59,102 bases of DNA from Streptomyces carminius (GCF_002794255.1 NZ_PGGW01000056.1:1-59102); one strand, 5' to 3'. Positions 43,585-53,136 are shown, counted from the first letter of the stretch. Made by a program: numbers and translations. The notes: generated from the letters alone by a model not told the origin.

Positions 43585-43623
43585 CCGGTGCCCGGCCGAC
43601 CGGGTGGGTCGGCCGGGCACCGG
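43585..43623 (-). terminator. Terminator hairpin after the subtilase gene
   Basis: A perfect 17-bp stem (43585-43601 with 43607-43623, 5-nt loop) lies 27 bp beyond the subtilase stop codon, between it and the RibD-like gene. Confidence 0.8.
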
Positions 43624-43649
43624 CTGCCGTGTCCAGCGGAGCGCGGGGG

Positions 43650-46600
43650 CTACCCCGTGGTCAGGTAGGCGCGTTCGATCGTCTGGACCAGGGTGTTGCC
43701 CTGCCGGTCGGTGAGACGGGCCCGCAGGGAGACCGAACCCGGCTCCTCCGGGTGCTCCAGCAGCAGGTGCTTTCCGTCCACCGCCTTCGCCTTCCGCCAG
43801 GTCCTCCCCTCGTCGTAGGAGACCTCGAAGGACAGCTTCCGCACCCCCGCCTCCCGGGCCGCGCCCTCCACCGCGAACGGCACCGTGAAGGTACGCCCCG
43901 CCGTCACCGTCACCGCCGGCGACAGCCTGGGCGAGAAGCGCACCACCGACAGCGGCAGCCGCTCCCAGGTGTCCTCCGGCGTGCGCGCCGAGTCGAACGA
44001 CCACTCCGCCCGCACCCGGTTGCTCACCGAGGCGTGGGAGGCGGGCCGGGACTCCTCCGCCGTCAGCGTGTACCGCCGCTCCTCCGCCGGAAGGGCGAAC
44101 GGTTCGCCGTCCTCGTCCTCCGGGAACGGCTCCCAGAAGGGACCCTCGTAGCCGTACTCCGTCAGGAGGCCGTCGTACTCGTCGGTGAAGACCTCCTCGC
44201 CGCCGGCCCGCAGGGAGACGCGTCCCTCGGCGGCGGTCATGGCTCCGCCGTGCCCGGCGCCGTCGGAGTACAGCGGCAGCTGGAGGTGCAGCGTGTCGCC
44301 CCGCCGGGCGGCGCCGAGCGGCAGCCCCTGCGGATCGATCCGGTCCGCGGGGAGGCCGGGCCCGTACACGCCCGTGCCGAGCTGCTCCCGGTACTTCCGG
44401 CCCGCCTCGTACGTCCGCCGGTCGCCGAACAGCGTCCGCTCGGTTCCGGAGTCCTCGCCGTCGGCGGTCAGGTGGGGCCGCCACGCGATGCCGCCGAGGA
44501 CGTGGGTGGTGTAGGTGGCCGGCAGGGCGCGCCGCTGGTCCGTGACGAGCCAGTTGGCCAGGGTGCCGCTTCTGCCGTACGGGTCCACGGGGGCCATGAA
44601 GAGGGCGGCACTCTCGCCGGGGACCGGTGCGGAGGCCGTGACATCGACCTCCGCCAGGTCCTCGGGCCCCACCTCGGCGGTGAAGCCGCCCAGGTCCGCG
44701 CCGCGCCGGTTCCAGGCCAGGTGGTACAGGTCCGCCGGCTCGCCCTCCCCCGTCTCACGGGCCCAGATGCCCTGGTACTGCACGAACGCCTCGTCGTCCG
44801 TTTCGGGGCCTATGTGGCCGACCAGGGTGCCGTTCAGGTCCGGGTCCGGTTCGTCCCCGAAGTGGGAGAAGGCGTCGAAGTAGCTGGGGTAGCCCCCGGC
44901 CGTGGGCGCCAGCCTCTCCGCGCACTCGTACACGCAGTACCCCACCTCCGCGTACACGGCCCTGGTCTCGCCGGCCCCGTCGCCGGAAAGGCCGACGGAC
45001 ACCGGCTCGGCCTCGCGGGCGTCCATCGTGACGGTCGTGTCCCGGTCCAGGTTCAGCCCGGGCCGCAGCAGCAGGGCCGTCTCGTCCCCTCCCTCCTTCA
45101 CCGGCACCAGGCTTTCCAGGGCGTAGCGGCCCCTGGGCAGCCGGAAGGTGAACTCGTCCCCGACGAACGGGCGTTCGGAGCCGTCCGGGCCGAGGAGGAA
45201 GGTGAAGCCGTCCTCGGCCGGTCTGCCGTCGGCGTCGAGGTGCCGGATGGTCAGGTCGTACGACTCGGGCTCGCGGTGCACGCCGAGGGCGGTGCGCACG
45301 GTGGTGGCCCCGTCGGCGGAGACGGCGGTGAGGACCCCGCCGAACGCCTCCTCCTTCTCGGTGGTCCGGGTGTCGGCGGTCACCTCCGCCGTGGCCGTGC
45401 CGCCGGGCGGGACGGTCAGCGTCCGGGGCGAGACGGTGAACATCCCCTCGGGGACGGCGGCGTCGTCCGTCCGCACCGACAGCTCCAGCTCGACCGGCTC
45501 CCCGCCCATGTTGCGGTAGGTGACCTCCTTCGTCTCCGGCTCCCGGACGGTGTGCGGCCAGGGCACCAGGGTGAAGTTGACCGGGCCGCCCTCGGCGAGG
45601 ACCTCCCGCTCCAGGGCGGTGGCCACGTCCACCCGGCCGGTGCCCTGCTCGTAGACGGTGTACGGACCGGGCTCGGTGCTGCCGGTCAGCACGGACTTGA
45701 GCCGCTCGCCGTCCCAGCCGGGGTTCTTCTGGAGCAGCAGCGCGGCGGCGCCCGCCACATGCGGGGCGGCCATCGAGGTGCCGTCCAGGGAGGCCACCCC
45801 GGTGCCCTCCTCGTCGAACAGTCCGGCGACGGCGGCGACGATGCCGGCGCCGGGAGCCGTCAGGTCGGGCTTGACGTCGCCGTCGCCGGTGCGCGGTCCC
45901 CGGGAGGAGAAGCCGGCGAGCCGGTCCTCCTTGTCGACGGCGCCGACGGTCAGCGCCGCCTCCGCGGTGCCCGGGGAGCGGAGCGCGCCGGGGCCGTCCG
46001 CCCCCTCGTTGCCCGCGGCGACGACGAAGAGGGTGTCGGACTCGGCGGAGAGCCGGTTGACGGCCTCCTCCAGGATGTCCGTGTGCGGCTGGTCGGGCCA
46101 GCCCAGGCTCATGTTGACCACCTGCGCGCCCTGTTCGACGGCCCACTCCATCCCGGCGACGACATCCGACTCCCGGCCCCCGCCCTCGTCGTCGAGGACC
46201 TTGCCGTCGAGCAGCCGGACACCGGGCGCCACGCCGGTGCCCTTCAGCTTCTGCCCGGTGCCGGCGACGGTGGAGGCGACATGGGTGCCGTGGCCGAGCC
46301 GGTCGGCGGTGTCCGGGGCCTCGGAGAAGTTCTTGTGCTCGATCACCTGGCCGGCCAGGTCGGGGTGGGAACCGTCCACGCCGGTGTCCAGGACCGCGAC
46401 CGTCACGCCCTCGCCGTCGTAGCCCGCCTCCCAGGCGGCCGGGGCGCCGATCCGCGGGACGCTCTCGTGCAGGGCCGTCTCGACCCTGCCGTCGAGGCGG
46501 ATCTCCCGGACGCCGGAGGAGGACGCCAGCCGGGCCGGGTCGCCGGCGGAGCCGCCGCCGTCGGTGACCGCCGCCCAGAAGTCGTCGCCCCGGTTCTTGC

Positions 46601-47141
46601 TGGGGCGTACGGCGCTGCCGTTGACGGCCGGCAGCTTCCGGCCGACCTTCGCCCCGGCCTCGGTGAGCGGCTTCTCCGGCGGGGTCCGCTCGCCCGCGTG
46701 CTTGACGATCAGCGGCAGATCGGACCGCTCCCGGTCGTCGTAGCCCATCTCGATCAGCCCGGTGATGTCGAACAGCCGCGCGTCGAGTTTCCCCCGGGCG
46801 ACCAGCGGGGCCGCGTCGACCGGCAGGACATGGGTGTGGCCGTCGACGCTGCGGATCGAGAAGGCGACCTTCTCCCGGCCCTCCGCCCGCTCGATCCCCA
46901 CGACCCGGCCGGACGCCCCGACGTGCACGGTGTCGCCGGTGACCAGCGTCACCGCCCGCCGGTCGCCGGTGCCCTCTCCGGCGGTCCCCCCGGTGTCGGG
47001 AGAGGGCGCCGCCAGGGCGCCGCCGGTCGGTGTGACGGCCAGTACCGCCGCCAGACCCGCCGACACGGCGGGCGTGCCCGGGTGTCTCAGGCGCGCCAGA
47101 TGCCTCAGGTGGCTCAGATGTCTCAGATGTCTTCCGGGCAT
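43650..47141 (-). CDS. Large secreted subtilisin-family (S8) protease
   Basis: The 1163-aa exported protease has a signal peptide (VSAGLAAVLAVTPTGGALA, cleavage about 45) and a propeptide (about 60-225). The S8 catalytic domain carries Asp252 (VAVLDTGVDGSHPDL), His284 (LGHGTHVAS), oxyanion Asn378 (AAGNEG) and Ser456 (DGTSMAAPHVAG). About 650 residues of C-terminal beta-sandwich domains follow, with two Cys (YCVYEC). The signal n-region holds a LRHLSHLRHLARLRH repeat written by a tandem 9-bp DNA motif. Large subtilases of this layout are common in Streptomyces for extracellular protein digestion. No clear strong ribosome-binding site; transcription is monocistronic. Confidence 0.92.
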   Translation of the reverse strand: MPGRHLRHLSHLRHLARLRHPGTPAVSAGLAAVLAVTPTGGALAAPSPDTGGTAGEGTGDRRAVTLVTGDTVHVGASGRVVGIERAEGREKVAFSIRSVDGHTHVLPVDAAPLVARGKLDARLFDITGLIEMGYDDRERSDLPLIVKHAGERTPPEKPLTEAGAKVGRKLPAVNGSAVRPSKNRGDDFWAAVTDGGGSAGDPARLASSSGVREIRLDGRVETALHESVPRIGAPAAWEAGYDGEGVTVAVLDTGVDGSHPDLAGQVIEHKNFSEAPDTADRLGHGTHVASTVAGTGQKLKGTGVAPGVRLLDGKVLDDEGGGRESDVVAGMEWAVEQGAQVVNMSLGWPDQPHTDILEEAVNRLSAESDTLFVVAAGNEGADGPGALRSPGTAEAALTVGAVDKEDRLAGFSSRGPRTGDGDVKPDLTAPGAGIVAAVAGLFDEEGTGVASLDGTSMAAPHVAGAAALLLQKNPGWDGERLKSVLTGSTEPGPYTVYEQGTGRVDVATALEREVLAEGGPVNFTLVPWPHTVREPETKEVTYRNMGGEPVELELSVRTDDAAVPEGMFTVSPRTLTVPPGGTATAEVTADTRTTEKEEAFGGVLTAVSADGATTVRTALGVHREPESYDLTIRHLDADGRPAEDGFTFLLGPDGSERPFVGDEFTFRLPRGRYALESLVPVKEGGDETALLLRPGLNLDRDTTVTMDAREAEPVSVGLSGDGAGETRAVYAEVGYCVYECAERLAPTAGGYPSYFDAFSHFGDEPDPDLNGTLVGHIGPETDDEAFVQYQGIWARETGEGEPADLYHLAWNRRGADLGGFTAEVGPEDLAEVDVTASAPVPGESAALFMAPVDPYGRSGTLANWLVTDQRRALPATYTTHVLGGIAWRPHLTADGEDSGTERTLFGDRRTYEAGRKYREQLGTGVYGPGLPADRIDPQGLPLGAARRGDTLHLQLPLYSDGAGHGGAMTAAEGRVSLRAGGEEVFTDEYDGLLTEYGYEGPFWEPFPEDEDGEPFALPAEERRYTLTAEESRPASHASVSNRVRAEWSFDSARTPEDTWERLPLSVVRFSPRLSPAVTVTAGRTFTVPFAVEGAAREAGVRKLSFEVSYDEGRTWRKAKAVDGKHLLLEHPEEPGSVSLRARLTDRQGNTLVQTIERAYLTTG

Positions 47142-47436
47142 GTGCCCTGTGCTCCCGTCTCGCTCGGTGCGAGCACGCCGCGAGTGCGTGGAGCAGAGGT
47201 GCGGCACATGTGCGGAGCGCTCACACGGTCCGGGTGGTGCGTTCACTTCGTCACATGGACGAGGGGAGGGCGGGGTTGCGCGGTGGTACCGGGATTGACG
47301 CGTTCTGTGCGCCGGGGCCGAAACGGAGCGGTGCCGGGGCCGGGGCCCAGGCCGGGCGCCGGACCGGGCACCGGCGACCGGGGCGGTACGGTGCGGGCCG
47401 CCGCACGGCCGGGCGGGCCCGGCCGACCGTTCCGTC

Positions 47437-47911
47437 TCAGCGGCCCGGTTCCCCGGCCGGCGGGCGGTGGAGGCGGGCGAGCAGCCGCTCGGCGGCGTCC
47501 AGGGCGGGTTCGCGCACCACATGGTGGGTGATGCCCCAGCACCGCTCGTATCCGGCCAGTGCGGCGGCGCTCTCCTCCTCGGTGCCGATCCAGGCGTACG
47601 GCGCGGCCAGGACGTCCCGCGCGGCGCAGCCAGGACGTCCCGCGCGGCGCAGCCGACCTGCCCGGCGAAGCGGTGCGCGGCGGCCTCCGCGTCGTCGGTG
47701 ACCTCCACCACCTGGACGAGCGCCTCGCGCACCGGCCCGTTCTCCCGCCCGGTGGCGGCCCGCTCGACCAGTTCGACCTGCCGGTCGACGTCCCCGGCCC
47801 GCCACCGCACCTCGTGGCGGTGCCCGTCCTCCAAGGTGCGGCCGAGCCCGCTCAGCCCGACGGTGTCCGCGTACGGCCCGAGCCCGATCCGCTCGGTGAC
47901 CGGCGCGGCGG
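47437..47911 (-). pseudogene. Broken LLM-class (F420/flavin-dependent) oxidoreductase
   Basis: This is the C-terminal part of a luciferase-like monooxygenase: GPYADTVGLSGLG...HEVRWRAGDVDRQVELVERAATGRENGPVREALVQVVEVTDDAEAAAHRF, then YAWIGTEEESAAALAGYERCWGITHHVVREPALDAAERLLARL in another frame. The two are joined by a 23-bp tandem duplication at 47607-47652 that shifts the frame; removing one unit gives an uninterrupted reading. The N-terminal half (FMN/F420 barrel start) is also missing, since the next gene begins upstream. It is doubly damaged and not expected to function. Confidence 0.8.
47607..47652. repeat. 23-bp tandem duplication
   Basis: Two perfect copies of a unit starting CCAGGACGTCCCGCGCGGC occupy 47607-47629 and 47630-47652. 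As 23 is not a multiple of 3, it shifts the reading frame of the LLM oxidoreductase remnant. It looks like a recent slippage event. Confidence 0.95.
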
Positions 47912-47950
47912 CCGGGCCGGGCCGTATCGGTCCGATCCGGTCCGATCCGG

Positions 47951-49102
47951 TCAGACCAGCAGCAGGACGACGAGGACGCACAGGACGGCGGCGCACAGGG
48001 TCAGCGCGGCGGCCCTGATCACCCGCTGCCGCGCGGGCAGGGGGACGACCTCGATGCCGGAGTGGGCGGGGAAGGCGTAGAAGACCCGCCCGGGGAGGCC
48101 GGGGAAGGCGGCTCCGATCACCGGCAGATCCTCGATCTCCGCCTCCATGGCCACCTGGTTGGCCCGCTTCTCGACGGCGAGACGTTCGACCTCCGCGCGG
48201 TGCACGGATTCGTACCCCTCCGGCGGACGGCCGCCGTGCCGCATGGGGAACCTCCAGGGCGCTCCCCGCCGGGCGGCCTTCCACCGGACGACGGGCGGCA
48301 GGCTCCGCCGCTGCCGGGGTGGCTTCCCCTTCTGGCTGGTGATCTCGATGACTCCCTGGGTCCAGGTCATCCAGTGCCCCTTGCCGCCGCAGGCACCGCA
48401 CTCCACCGTTCCCCCGCCCCGGCACGTACTGCAGTGGTACCAGCCCTTGCCCCCGCAGTGCTCGCAGTCCTTGCTCCCCCCTCCCGCGCAGTCGGGGCAG
48501 GCGGTATCCGGCGTCTCACACTTCTTGCAGGTGACCCGCTGCACGGTCTCTTCGCACTTCTCGCAGATGACCCGTGGTCCGGTCCCGTCCTTTTCAGACG
48601 GTACGGGCTGTGCCGGTGCCGGGCTCCGTCGCTTTCCGCTGCCCTTGCACGCGGTGCAGCGCCTGGTGTCGCGACAGCGGCACTTCTGCCGGGGTTCGCA
48701 GGGAAAACGCCCGCTGCCCTTGCACTGCGGACACCCCAGCCTGCCGTTGACGCAGCGGTCGGTGTCGGGGCAGTGCCACTCCTTCTCCGTGCCGTCGCGC
48801 AGCAGGAGGACGCGCTCCTCCCGCACCGGTTCCGAGGGCGGGGCCAGTGCGCGGGCCTTCAGTTCCTCCGGGGTCCGGTAGCGGGGAAAGGGGGACAGGT
48901 CGGGTCTCCTCCCCTGCTTCATGTCCCAGCTCCCCTTCTCCTCCCCATAGTCCACTGTCCAGTGGACCACCTCGCAGGTGAACACCGAGTACCGGGTGAG
49001 GTCGGGCTCGCCCAGCTCGCGCAGGTCCTTCGGGCCGCCGCGTTCGGCGATCCTCCGCTCGACCGCCCGCAGCGCCTGCTCCTCGGTCATCCCCTCGGCC
49101 AT
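47951..49102 (-). CDS. J-less DnaJ-type zinc-finger protein with C-terminal membrane anchor
   Basis: The 383-aa protein has no J domain. Its middle (about 108-250) is packed with DnaJ-like cysteine repeats: CPDTDRCVNGRLGCPQCKGSGRF, CRDTRRCTACKGSGK, CEKCEETVQRVTCKKCE, CPDCAGGGSKDCEHCGGKG, CSTCRGGGTVECGACGGKG, about ten CxxC pairs. A basic region follows, and the last 20 residues (AAALTLCAAVLCVLVVLLLV) form one membrane helix, so it is tail-anchored with the bulk in the cytosol. The N-terminus has FTCEVVHWTVDYGEEKGSWD, unrecognised. The zinc-finger count exceeds the four of DnaJ. Possibly a membrane chaperone or redox protein; no family named with confidence. Confidence 0.8.
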   Translation of the reverse strand: MAEGMTEEQALRAVERRIAERGGPKDLRELGEPDLTRYSVFTCEVVHWTVDYGEEKGSWDMKQGRRPDLSPFPRYRTPEELKARALAPPSEPVREERVLLLRDGTEKEWHCPDTDRCVNGRLGCPQCKGSGRFPCEPRQKCRCRDTRRCTACKGSGKRRSPAPAQPVPSEKDGTGPRVICEKCEETVQRVTCKKCETPDTACPDCAGGGSKDCEHCGGKGWYHCSTCRGGGTVECGACGGKGHWMTWTQGVIEITSQKGKPPRQRRSLPPVVRWKAARRGAPWRFPMRHGGRPPEGYESVHRAEVERLAVEKRANQVAMEAEIEDLPVIGAAFPGLPGRVFYAFPAHSGIEVVPLPARQRVIRAAALTLCAAVLCVLVVLLLV

Positions 49103-49225
49103 GCCCGCCCGCCCTCCCGCCGCACCGCGCCGCCATGGCGCCGTGTCGCCACCGAGGTTTCCCCTGCGCCGCGGCCGGTACGCACCCCCTGTGCGTACGC
49201 CGGGGGCGCGCGCAGAGGCCGCGCG

Positions 49226-50050
49226 CTACGCCTGCGGGGCCGTCCCGGGCGCACGGGACGGGCGGACCGCGCGGGACGACGGGCGGACGAAGGGGCGGTC
49301 CCGGGCGGTGACGGCGCCGGCCGGGCCGGCGGCCCGCAGCACGACGTCGAGCGCCCGGTCCGGATCGGCGGCGTACCGCCCGCTCGCCCAGGCGGCGTTG
49401 GCCTCGACCACCGCCCAGTGCCCGTCGGCCGTCTCCCCGACGTCCACGACGATCGCGGTGGGCAGCGTACGGCCGTGGGCGGCGAGCAGTTCCGCGCCGA
49501 AGGCGCGGGCGCCGTCCGGCAGCGGGCCGGGGCTGAGGCGTCCCCGCTCCGCGTACCGGCTGCCGGTGTGCACCGCGCCGTCGAGCACGTACAGCCGGTA
49601 CTCGGCGGTGAACTCCAGCACGTCCGCGACCAGCACGGCCGTCTCCGGGTCCACCGCGTCCGGGCCGGGCAGCCGCGAGCCGTCCGGGTAGACGCGCGCC
49701 GGTATGCCCTTGTCGTTGGGCGACTTGACGAACGCGGGCCGCCGCAGCTCGTACGCCTCGCGGATCGGCACGGCCAGGATCTCGCGCCGGGTGTACGCGC
49801 GGGGCAGCCGGGCCAGCCAGTCGGCGGGCGCCTCCAGCGGGGCGATGCCCAGGACGGGTGCCACGGCGTCCGCGAAGGACGGCCCGGCGTGCAGGTGCCG
49901 GGCGCGCAGGCCGCCGGGCACCTCGAAGGAGGGCAGCCGGACGGTGCGCAGGCCGCGCCGCCGGGCGGTCTCCGCGAGGACGCGCGCGGAGCCGGTGAGC
50001 CGGGGCGGCAGGACGAGGGTCGCGGGTGCCGGGTTCGCGGGTGTGGTCAC
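49226..50050 (-). CDS. ATP-grasp domain protein
   Basis: The 274-aa protein shows the ATP-grasp layout: RRPAFVKSPNDKGIPARVY (Lys-containing phosphate/adenine segment), VLEFTAEYRLYVLDGAVHTGSRYA (adenine-ring and acidic strand), and DGHWAVVEANAAWASGRYAAD, the late EAN metal-binding motif. Such proteins form carboxylate-amine or thiol bonds; DUF4343-like members are linked to peptide modification. GTG 50050 is preferred because the longer frame adds a Pro/Arg leader. The C-terminal 40 residues are basic. It is divergent from the PH-domain gene. Confidence 0.75.
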   Translation of the reverse strand: MTTPANPAPATLVLPPRLTGSARVLAETARRRGLRTVRLPSFEVPGGLRARHLHAGPSFADAVAPVLGIAPLEAPADWLARLPRAYTRREILAVPIREAYELRRPAFVKSPNDKGIPARVYPDGSRLPGPDAVDPETAVLVADVLEFTAEYRLYVLDGAVHTGSRYAERGRLSPGPLPDGARAFGAELLAAHGRTLPTAIVVDVGETADGHWAVVEANAAWASGRYAADPDRALDVVLRAAGPAGAVTARDRPFVRPSSRAVRPSRAPGTAPQA

Positions 50051-50200
50051 AGGCCGCGAGCATGGTGCACGGGCGGCCGCCGGGACCACCGGATATCCGG
50101 GAACCGGGCCGGTGCCGGCGGCCCGGTTCCGACGAACCGGTGTCGGCGGCCCGGGGTAGATTGCACCGATCACTCACGGTTCGACGACTGGGGGCTCGAC

Positions 50201-50566
50201 ATGGCTCTGTTCGGGAACGCGCACGCGATAGACCCGGCCACCGCGCAGCAGGACTACGCGCGGCTGCTGGGGCAGGGCGAGCGGGTGCACGCCGCGTACC
50301 TGCTGATCCGCGACACCATCCTGTTCACCGACCGCCGGCTGATCCTCGTCGACAAGCAGGGCATCACCGGCAAGAAGACGGAGTACCACTCCATCCCGTA
50401 CCGGAGCATCACGCACTTCTCGGTGGAGACCGCCGGCACCTTCGACCTCGACGCCGAGCTGAAGATCTGGATCTCCGGCAACGCCGTGCCGGTCCAGAAG
50501 ACCTTCACCAAGGGTGTCGACATCTACGAGGTGCAGGCGGTCCTGACGCAGTTCGTGACGGGCTGA
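50201..50566 (+). CDS. Bacterial PH domain protein
   Basis: The 121-aa protein is a single bacterial PH fold: LGQGERVHAAYLLIRDTILFTDRRLILVDKQGITGKKTEYHSIPYRSITHFSVETAGTFDLDAELKIWISG, with the diagnostic FTDRRLILVDKQGxTGKK and SIPYRSI motifs. These small proteins form rings and are induced by stress in other bacteria; a biochemical role is not settled. ATG 50201 follows GGGGGCTC. Next gene starts 28 bp downstream, so the two may share a transcript. Confidence 0.9.
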   Translation: MALFGNAHAIDPATAQQDYARLLGQGERVHAAYLLIRDTILFTDRRLILVDKQGITGKKTEYHSIPYRSITHFSVETAGTFDLDAELKIWISGNAVPVQKTFTKGVDIYEVQAVLTQFVTG

Positions 50567-50593
50567 CCGGCCGGGACGGGGCACAGTGGAGGT

Positions 50594-51304
50594 ATGGGCA
50601 CCAACGCGGTGACCGGCCGCCCCCCGCACCGTCCGCGGCCCGTGCCGGCCGGGCGCCCGGTGGACACCCGGCGCGTCTGGTACGCGGCCTACGGCTCGAA
50701 CACGCACCGCGAGCGCCTGATGTGCTACCTCGCCGGGGGCCGCCCGCCCGGCGGTGCCCGGACGTATCCGGGCTGCCGCGATCCCCGGCCGCCCGAGCGG
50801 TCGCTGCCGGTGCTGCTGCCGGGACTGCTGTACTTCGCCACCTCCTCACCGGTGTGGGGCGGCGGCGGCCGGGCCTTCCACGATCCCGACGGCGGCGGCG
50901 AGACGCCCGCGTACGCCCATCTCCTCACCGCCGCCCAGTTCCGCGACATCGCGGCCCAGGAGATGTACCGGGAACCGGGCGCCGGTCCGGACCCGGACCC
51001 CGACCCGGATCCGGACCTCGCCGGGGCGGTGGCGCACGGCCGGGTGCGGCTGGGACCGGGCCGCTACGAGACGCTGGTGTGCCCCGGGCTGCTGGACGGC
51101 CGCCCCGTCCTCACCTTCACCGCCCCCTGGCACCGCGGCGAGGTGGCCGGCAACCCGCCGTCGGCCGCGTATCTGCGGCAACTGGCGGCGGGGCTGGCGG
51201 CGGCGCACGGCTGGAGCGCGGTACGGGCGGCGGAGTACCTGGCCACCCGGCCGGGGGCGGCCGGGCACTGGACGCCGGAGGAGGTCGCCGCGCTGGTCGC
51301 GTGA
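50594..51304 (+). CDS. Gamma-glutamylcyclotransferase-like (GGCT) protein
   Basis: The 236-aa protein has the signature VWYAAYGSNTHRERLMCYLAGG (about 29-50), matching the YGSN substrate loop of the GGCT/BtrG fold. It continues with TYPGCRDPRPPERS...LPGLLYFATSSPVWGGGGRAFHDP, longer than simple GGCT proteins, and a C-terminal helical region. An Asp-Pro repeat (DPDPDPDPDPD) sits at about 131-141, encoded by a GACCCG-type DNA repeat. It could release pyroglutamate from gamma-glutamyl compounds; no conserved Glu can be assigned with certainty. ATG follows GGAGG. Confidence 0.75.
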   Translation: MGTNAVTGRPPHRPRPVPAGRPVDTRRVWYAAYGSNTHRERLMCYLAGGRPPGGARTYPGCRDPRPPERSLPVLLPGLLYFATSSPVWGGGGRAFHDPDGGGETPAYAHLLTAAQFRDIAAQEMYREPGAGPDPDPDPDPDLAGAVAHGRVRLGPGRYETLVCPGLLDGRPVLTFTAPWHRGEVAGNPPSAAYLRQLAAGLAAAHGWSAVRAAEYLATRPGAAGHWTPEEVAALVA

Positions 51305-51359
51305 GCCCGGGCCGTACCGGACCGGCCTGCGCGGTGCGGGTGCGGGGAGCCGGACGTCG

Positions 51360-52874
51360 TCACGGCCGGACCGCGACCCGCCAGCCGGGGTTGTACGTGT
51401 CCGGCACCGGGTGCAGCGGCCAGTCCCGGGCCCACTCCGGGGGCGCCGCCTCGCGCAGCACCACGGCGTCGGGCCGGGCCGGGGAGCCGTACTCCAGCGG
51501 GGCGCAGCCGGCGGTGTGGGCGAGGGGGATGGTCATGCTGGTCGCCTTGATCCCGCACGGCGGTTCCACCCCGTGCTCGCGCAGCACCCCGGCGATCCTC
51601 CGCCAGTCCTCGCGCGCCTGCTCCTGGATGGCGCCGTGCGCGTGCGCGAGGACGAACTGCACGGCCAGATGGCCCGCCAGGACGAGGACCAGGACGGCCG
51701 CCGCCGGCCGGGAGCGGCGGGCCCGGTCCCCGGCGGCGAGCAGGCCGAGGGCGGCGGGCAGGGCCAGCAGGGCGTAGCCGGGCAGCAGGAAGCGCGGTGC
51801 CGCGTAGGGGACGAGCAGCAGGTACGGCGCCATCGACGCGGCCGCCACGGCCACCGCGAGCCACAGCGGCGCCCTGCCCGCGCCCGCACCCCTGCCCGCG
51901 CCCGCGGCCGTCCCGGCGCGCCGCGCCGCCCACAGGCCGAGCGCGACCAGCGCCGGGAGCAGCACCCACCACCCCAGCGCGGGCAGCCGTACGCCGTCCC
52001 CGTCGCAGGGGCGGCACAGCAGCGGCCCGTCGAGGGCGGTGAGATGGGCGGTCAGGCTCAGGACGGGGCTGATGCCGCCCTGGGTCTCACCGGCCTCCGC
52101 CAGCCGCTCCGGCACCCCGCCGAACCGCAGGTGCGCCTCGACCACCCACGGCAGCGCGCCCGCCGCGACCCCGGCCGCCACGGCCAGGGCCCGGCCCCGC
52201 CACCGCCCCCCGGCCCGCAGGGCGGGCACCGCGAGGGCGGCCGCCAGCAGCGGGGCGGCGACGGCCACGCCGTCGTTGGGCCGCATCAGGGTCACCACGG
52301 CCAGGCCCGCCCCCGCCCCGGCGTACCGCGCGCGGCCGGGGCGGGGGTGCAGGAGGCAGCCGGTGGCCGCGACCGCGCCCATCGCCGTGTAGTGGTTGGG
52401 CATGGCGGAGTTCGCGTAGAACAGGGGGATCCACAGGGTGCCGTACAGCGCCGCGGCCACCCACACCGCCGACGGCCGGGGCAGCACCCGCAGCCAGGGG
52501 CGGAACCCCAGCCAGAGCGCGGCACCGGACAGGAGCAGCAGCCAGAGCCGCAGCAGGAGGACCGAGTCGCTCCAGGAGGCGACCGGGGCGAGCAGCAGCG
52601 GTACGCCCCGGGTGCGCGGGGCGCTGAACGGGGTCGGCGGGCCGTACGGGCCGAAGCGGGTGGCGTAGACGAGTTCGTCCCAGCCCAGCCGCAGGGTGAC
52701 GGGCACGAGCAGGGCGGCCAGTACGGTCACCGCCGCGCAGACCGGCAGCAGCCGCCGGTGCGCCCGCCGCGGGGCACCGGATCCCGGGGGCGCGCCGCCG
52801 GCGGCGGACGCCGTACGGGGCCGCGCCGGTGGCCCGCCCACCGGTCCGTCCGGCATACCCGTCACCCGGCTCAC
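51360..52874 (-). CDS. Polytopic membrane protein, GT-C glycosyltransferase-like
   Basis: The 504-aa protein has about 10-11 membrane helices. The first extracytoplasmic loop carries LRLGWDELVYATRFGPYGPP, a Asp-Glu pair as in GT-C/PMT-type lipid-linked sugar transferases. The rest includes VASWSDSVLLLRLWLLLLS, YANSAMPNHYTAMGAVAATG, LMRPNDGVAVAAPL and the C-terminal lumenal domain ending VVLREAAPPEWARDW...TYNPGWRVAV. The family cannot be fixed; it could transfer a polyprenyl-linked sugar to cell-wall or surface glycans. GTG 52874 follows GGAGG at close spacing; ATG 52856 (MPDGPVGG) is the alternative. Single gene. Confidence 0.75.
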   Translation of the reverse strand: MSRVTGMPDGPVGGPPARPRTASAAGGAPPGSGAPRRAHRRLLPVCAAVTVLAALLVPVTLRLGWDELVYATRFGPYGPPTPFSAPRTRGVPLLLAPVASWSDSVLLLRLWLLLLSGAALWLGFRPWLRVLPRPSAVWVAAALYGTLWIPLFYANSAMPNHYTAMGAVAATGCLLHPRPGRARYAGAGAGLAVVTLMRPNDGVAVAAPLLAAALAVPALRAGGRWRGRALAVAAGVAAGALPWVVEAHLRFGGVPERLAEAGETQGGISPVLSLTAHLTALDGPLLCRPCDGDGVRLPALGWWVLLPALVALGLWAARRAGTAAGAGRGAGAGRAPLWLAVAVAAASMAPYLLLVPYAAPRFLLPGYALLALPAALGLLAAGDRARRSRPAAAVLVLVLAGHLAVQFVLAHAHGAIQEQAREDWRRIAGVLREHGVEPPCGIKATSMTIPLAHTAGCAPLEYGSPARPDAVVLREAAPPEWARDWPLHPVPDTYNPGWRVAVRP

Positions 52875-53136
52875 GTCGCCTCCAGCCGGTCGTCCGGCGT
52901 CCGTTCCACGGCACCCGGCGAACCGGACGCCGGGCAACGCCCACAAGTCACCCGGGGAGTCCCGGCCAAACCCCGGAGCCCCCGGAAGGGTGACCGGCGG
53001 GCGAACGCCGAATCGGCCGGACATCGGCCTGAAAGCGTCTTCGGGCGCCTCACCCGCCCCACTGGCCTCGATGATCTGCCGATGACGGGCCGGGGCGGCC
53101 GACCACCGCCCACCGCGGTCCGCGAGAGGGCCGCCC

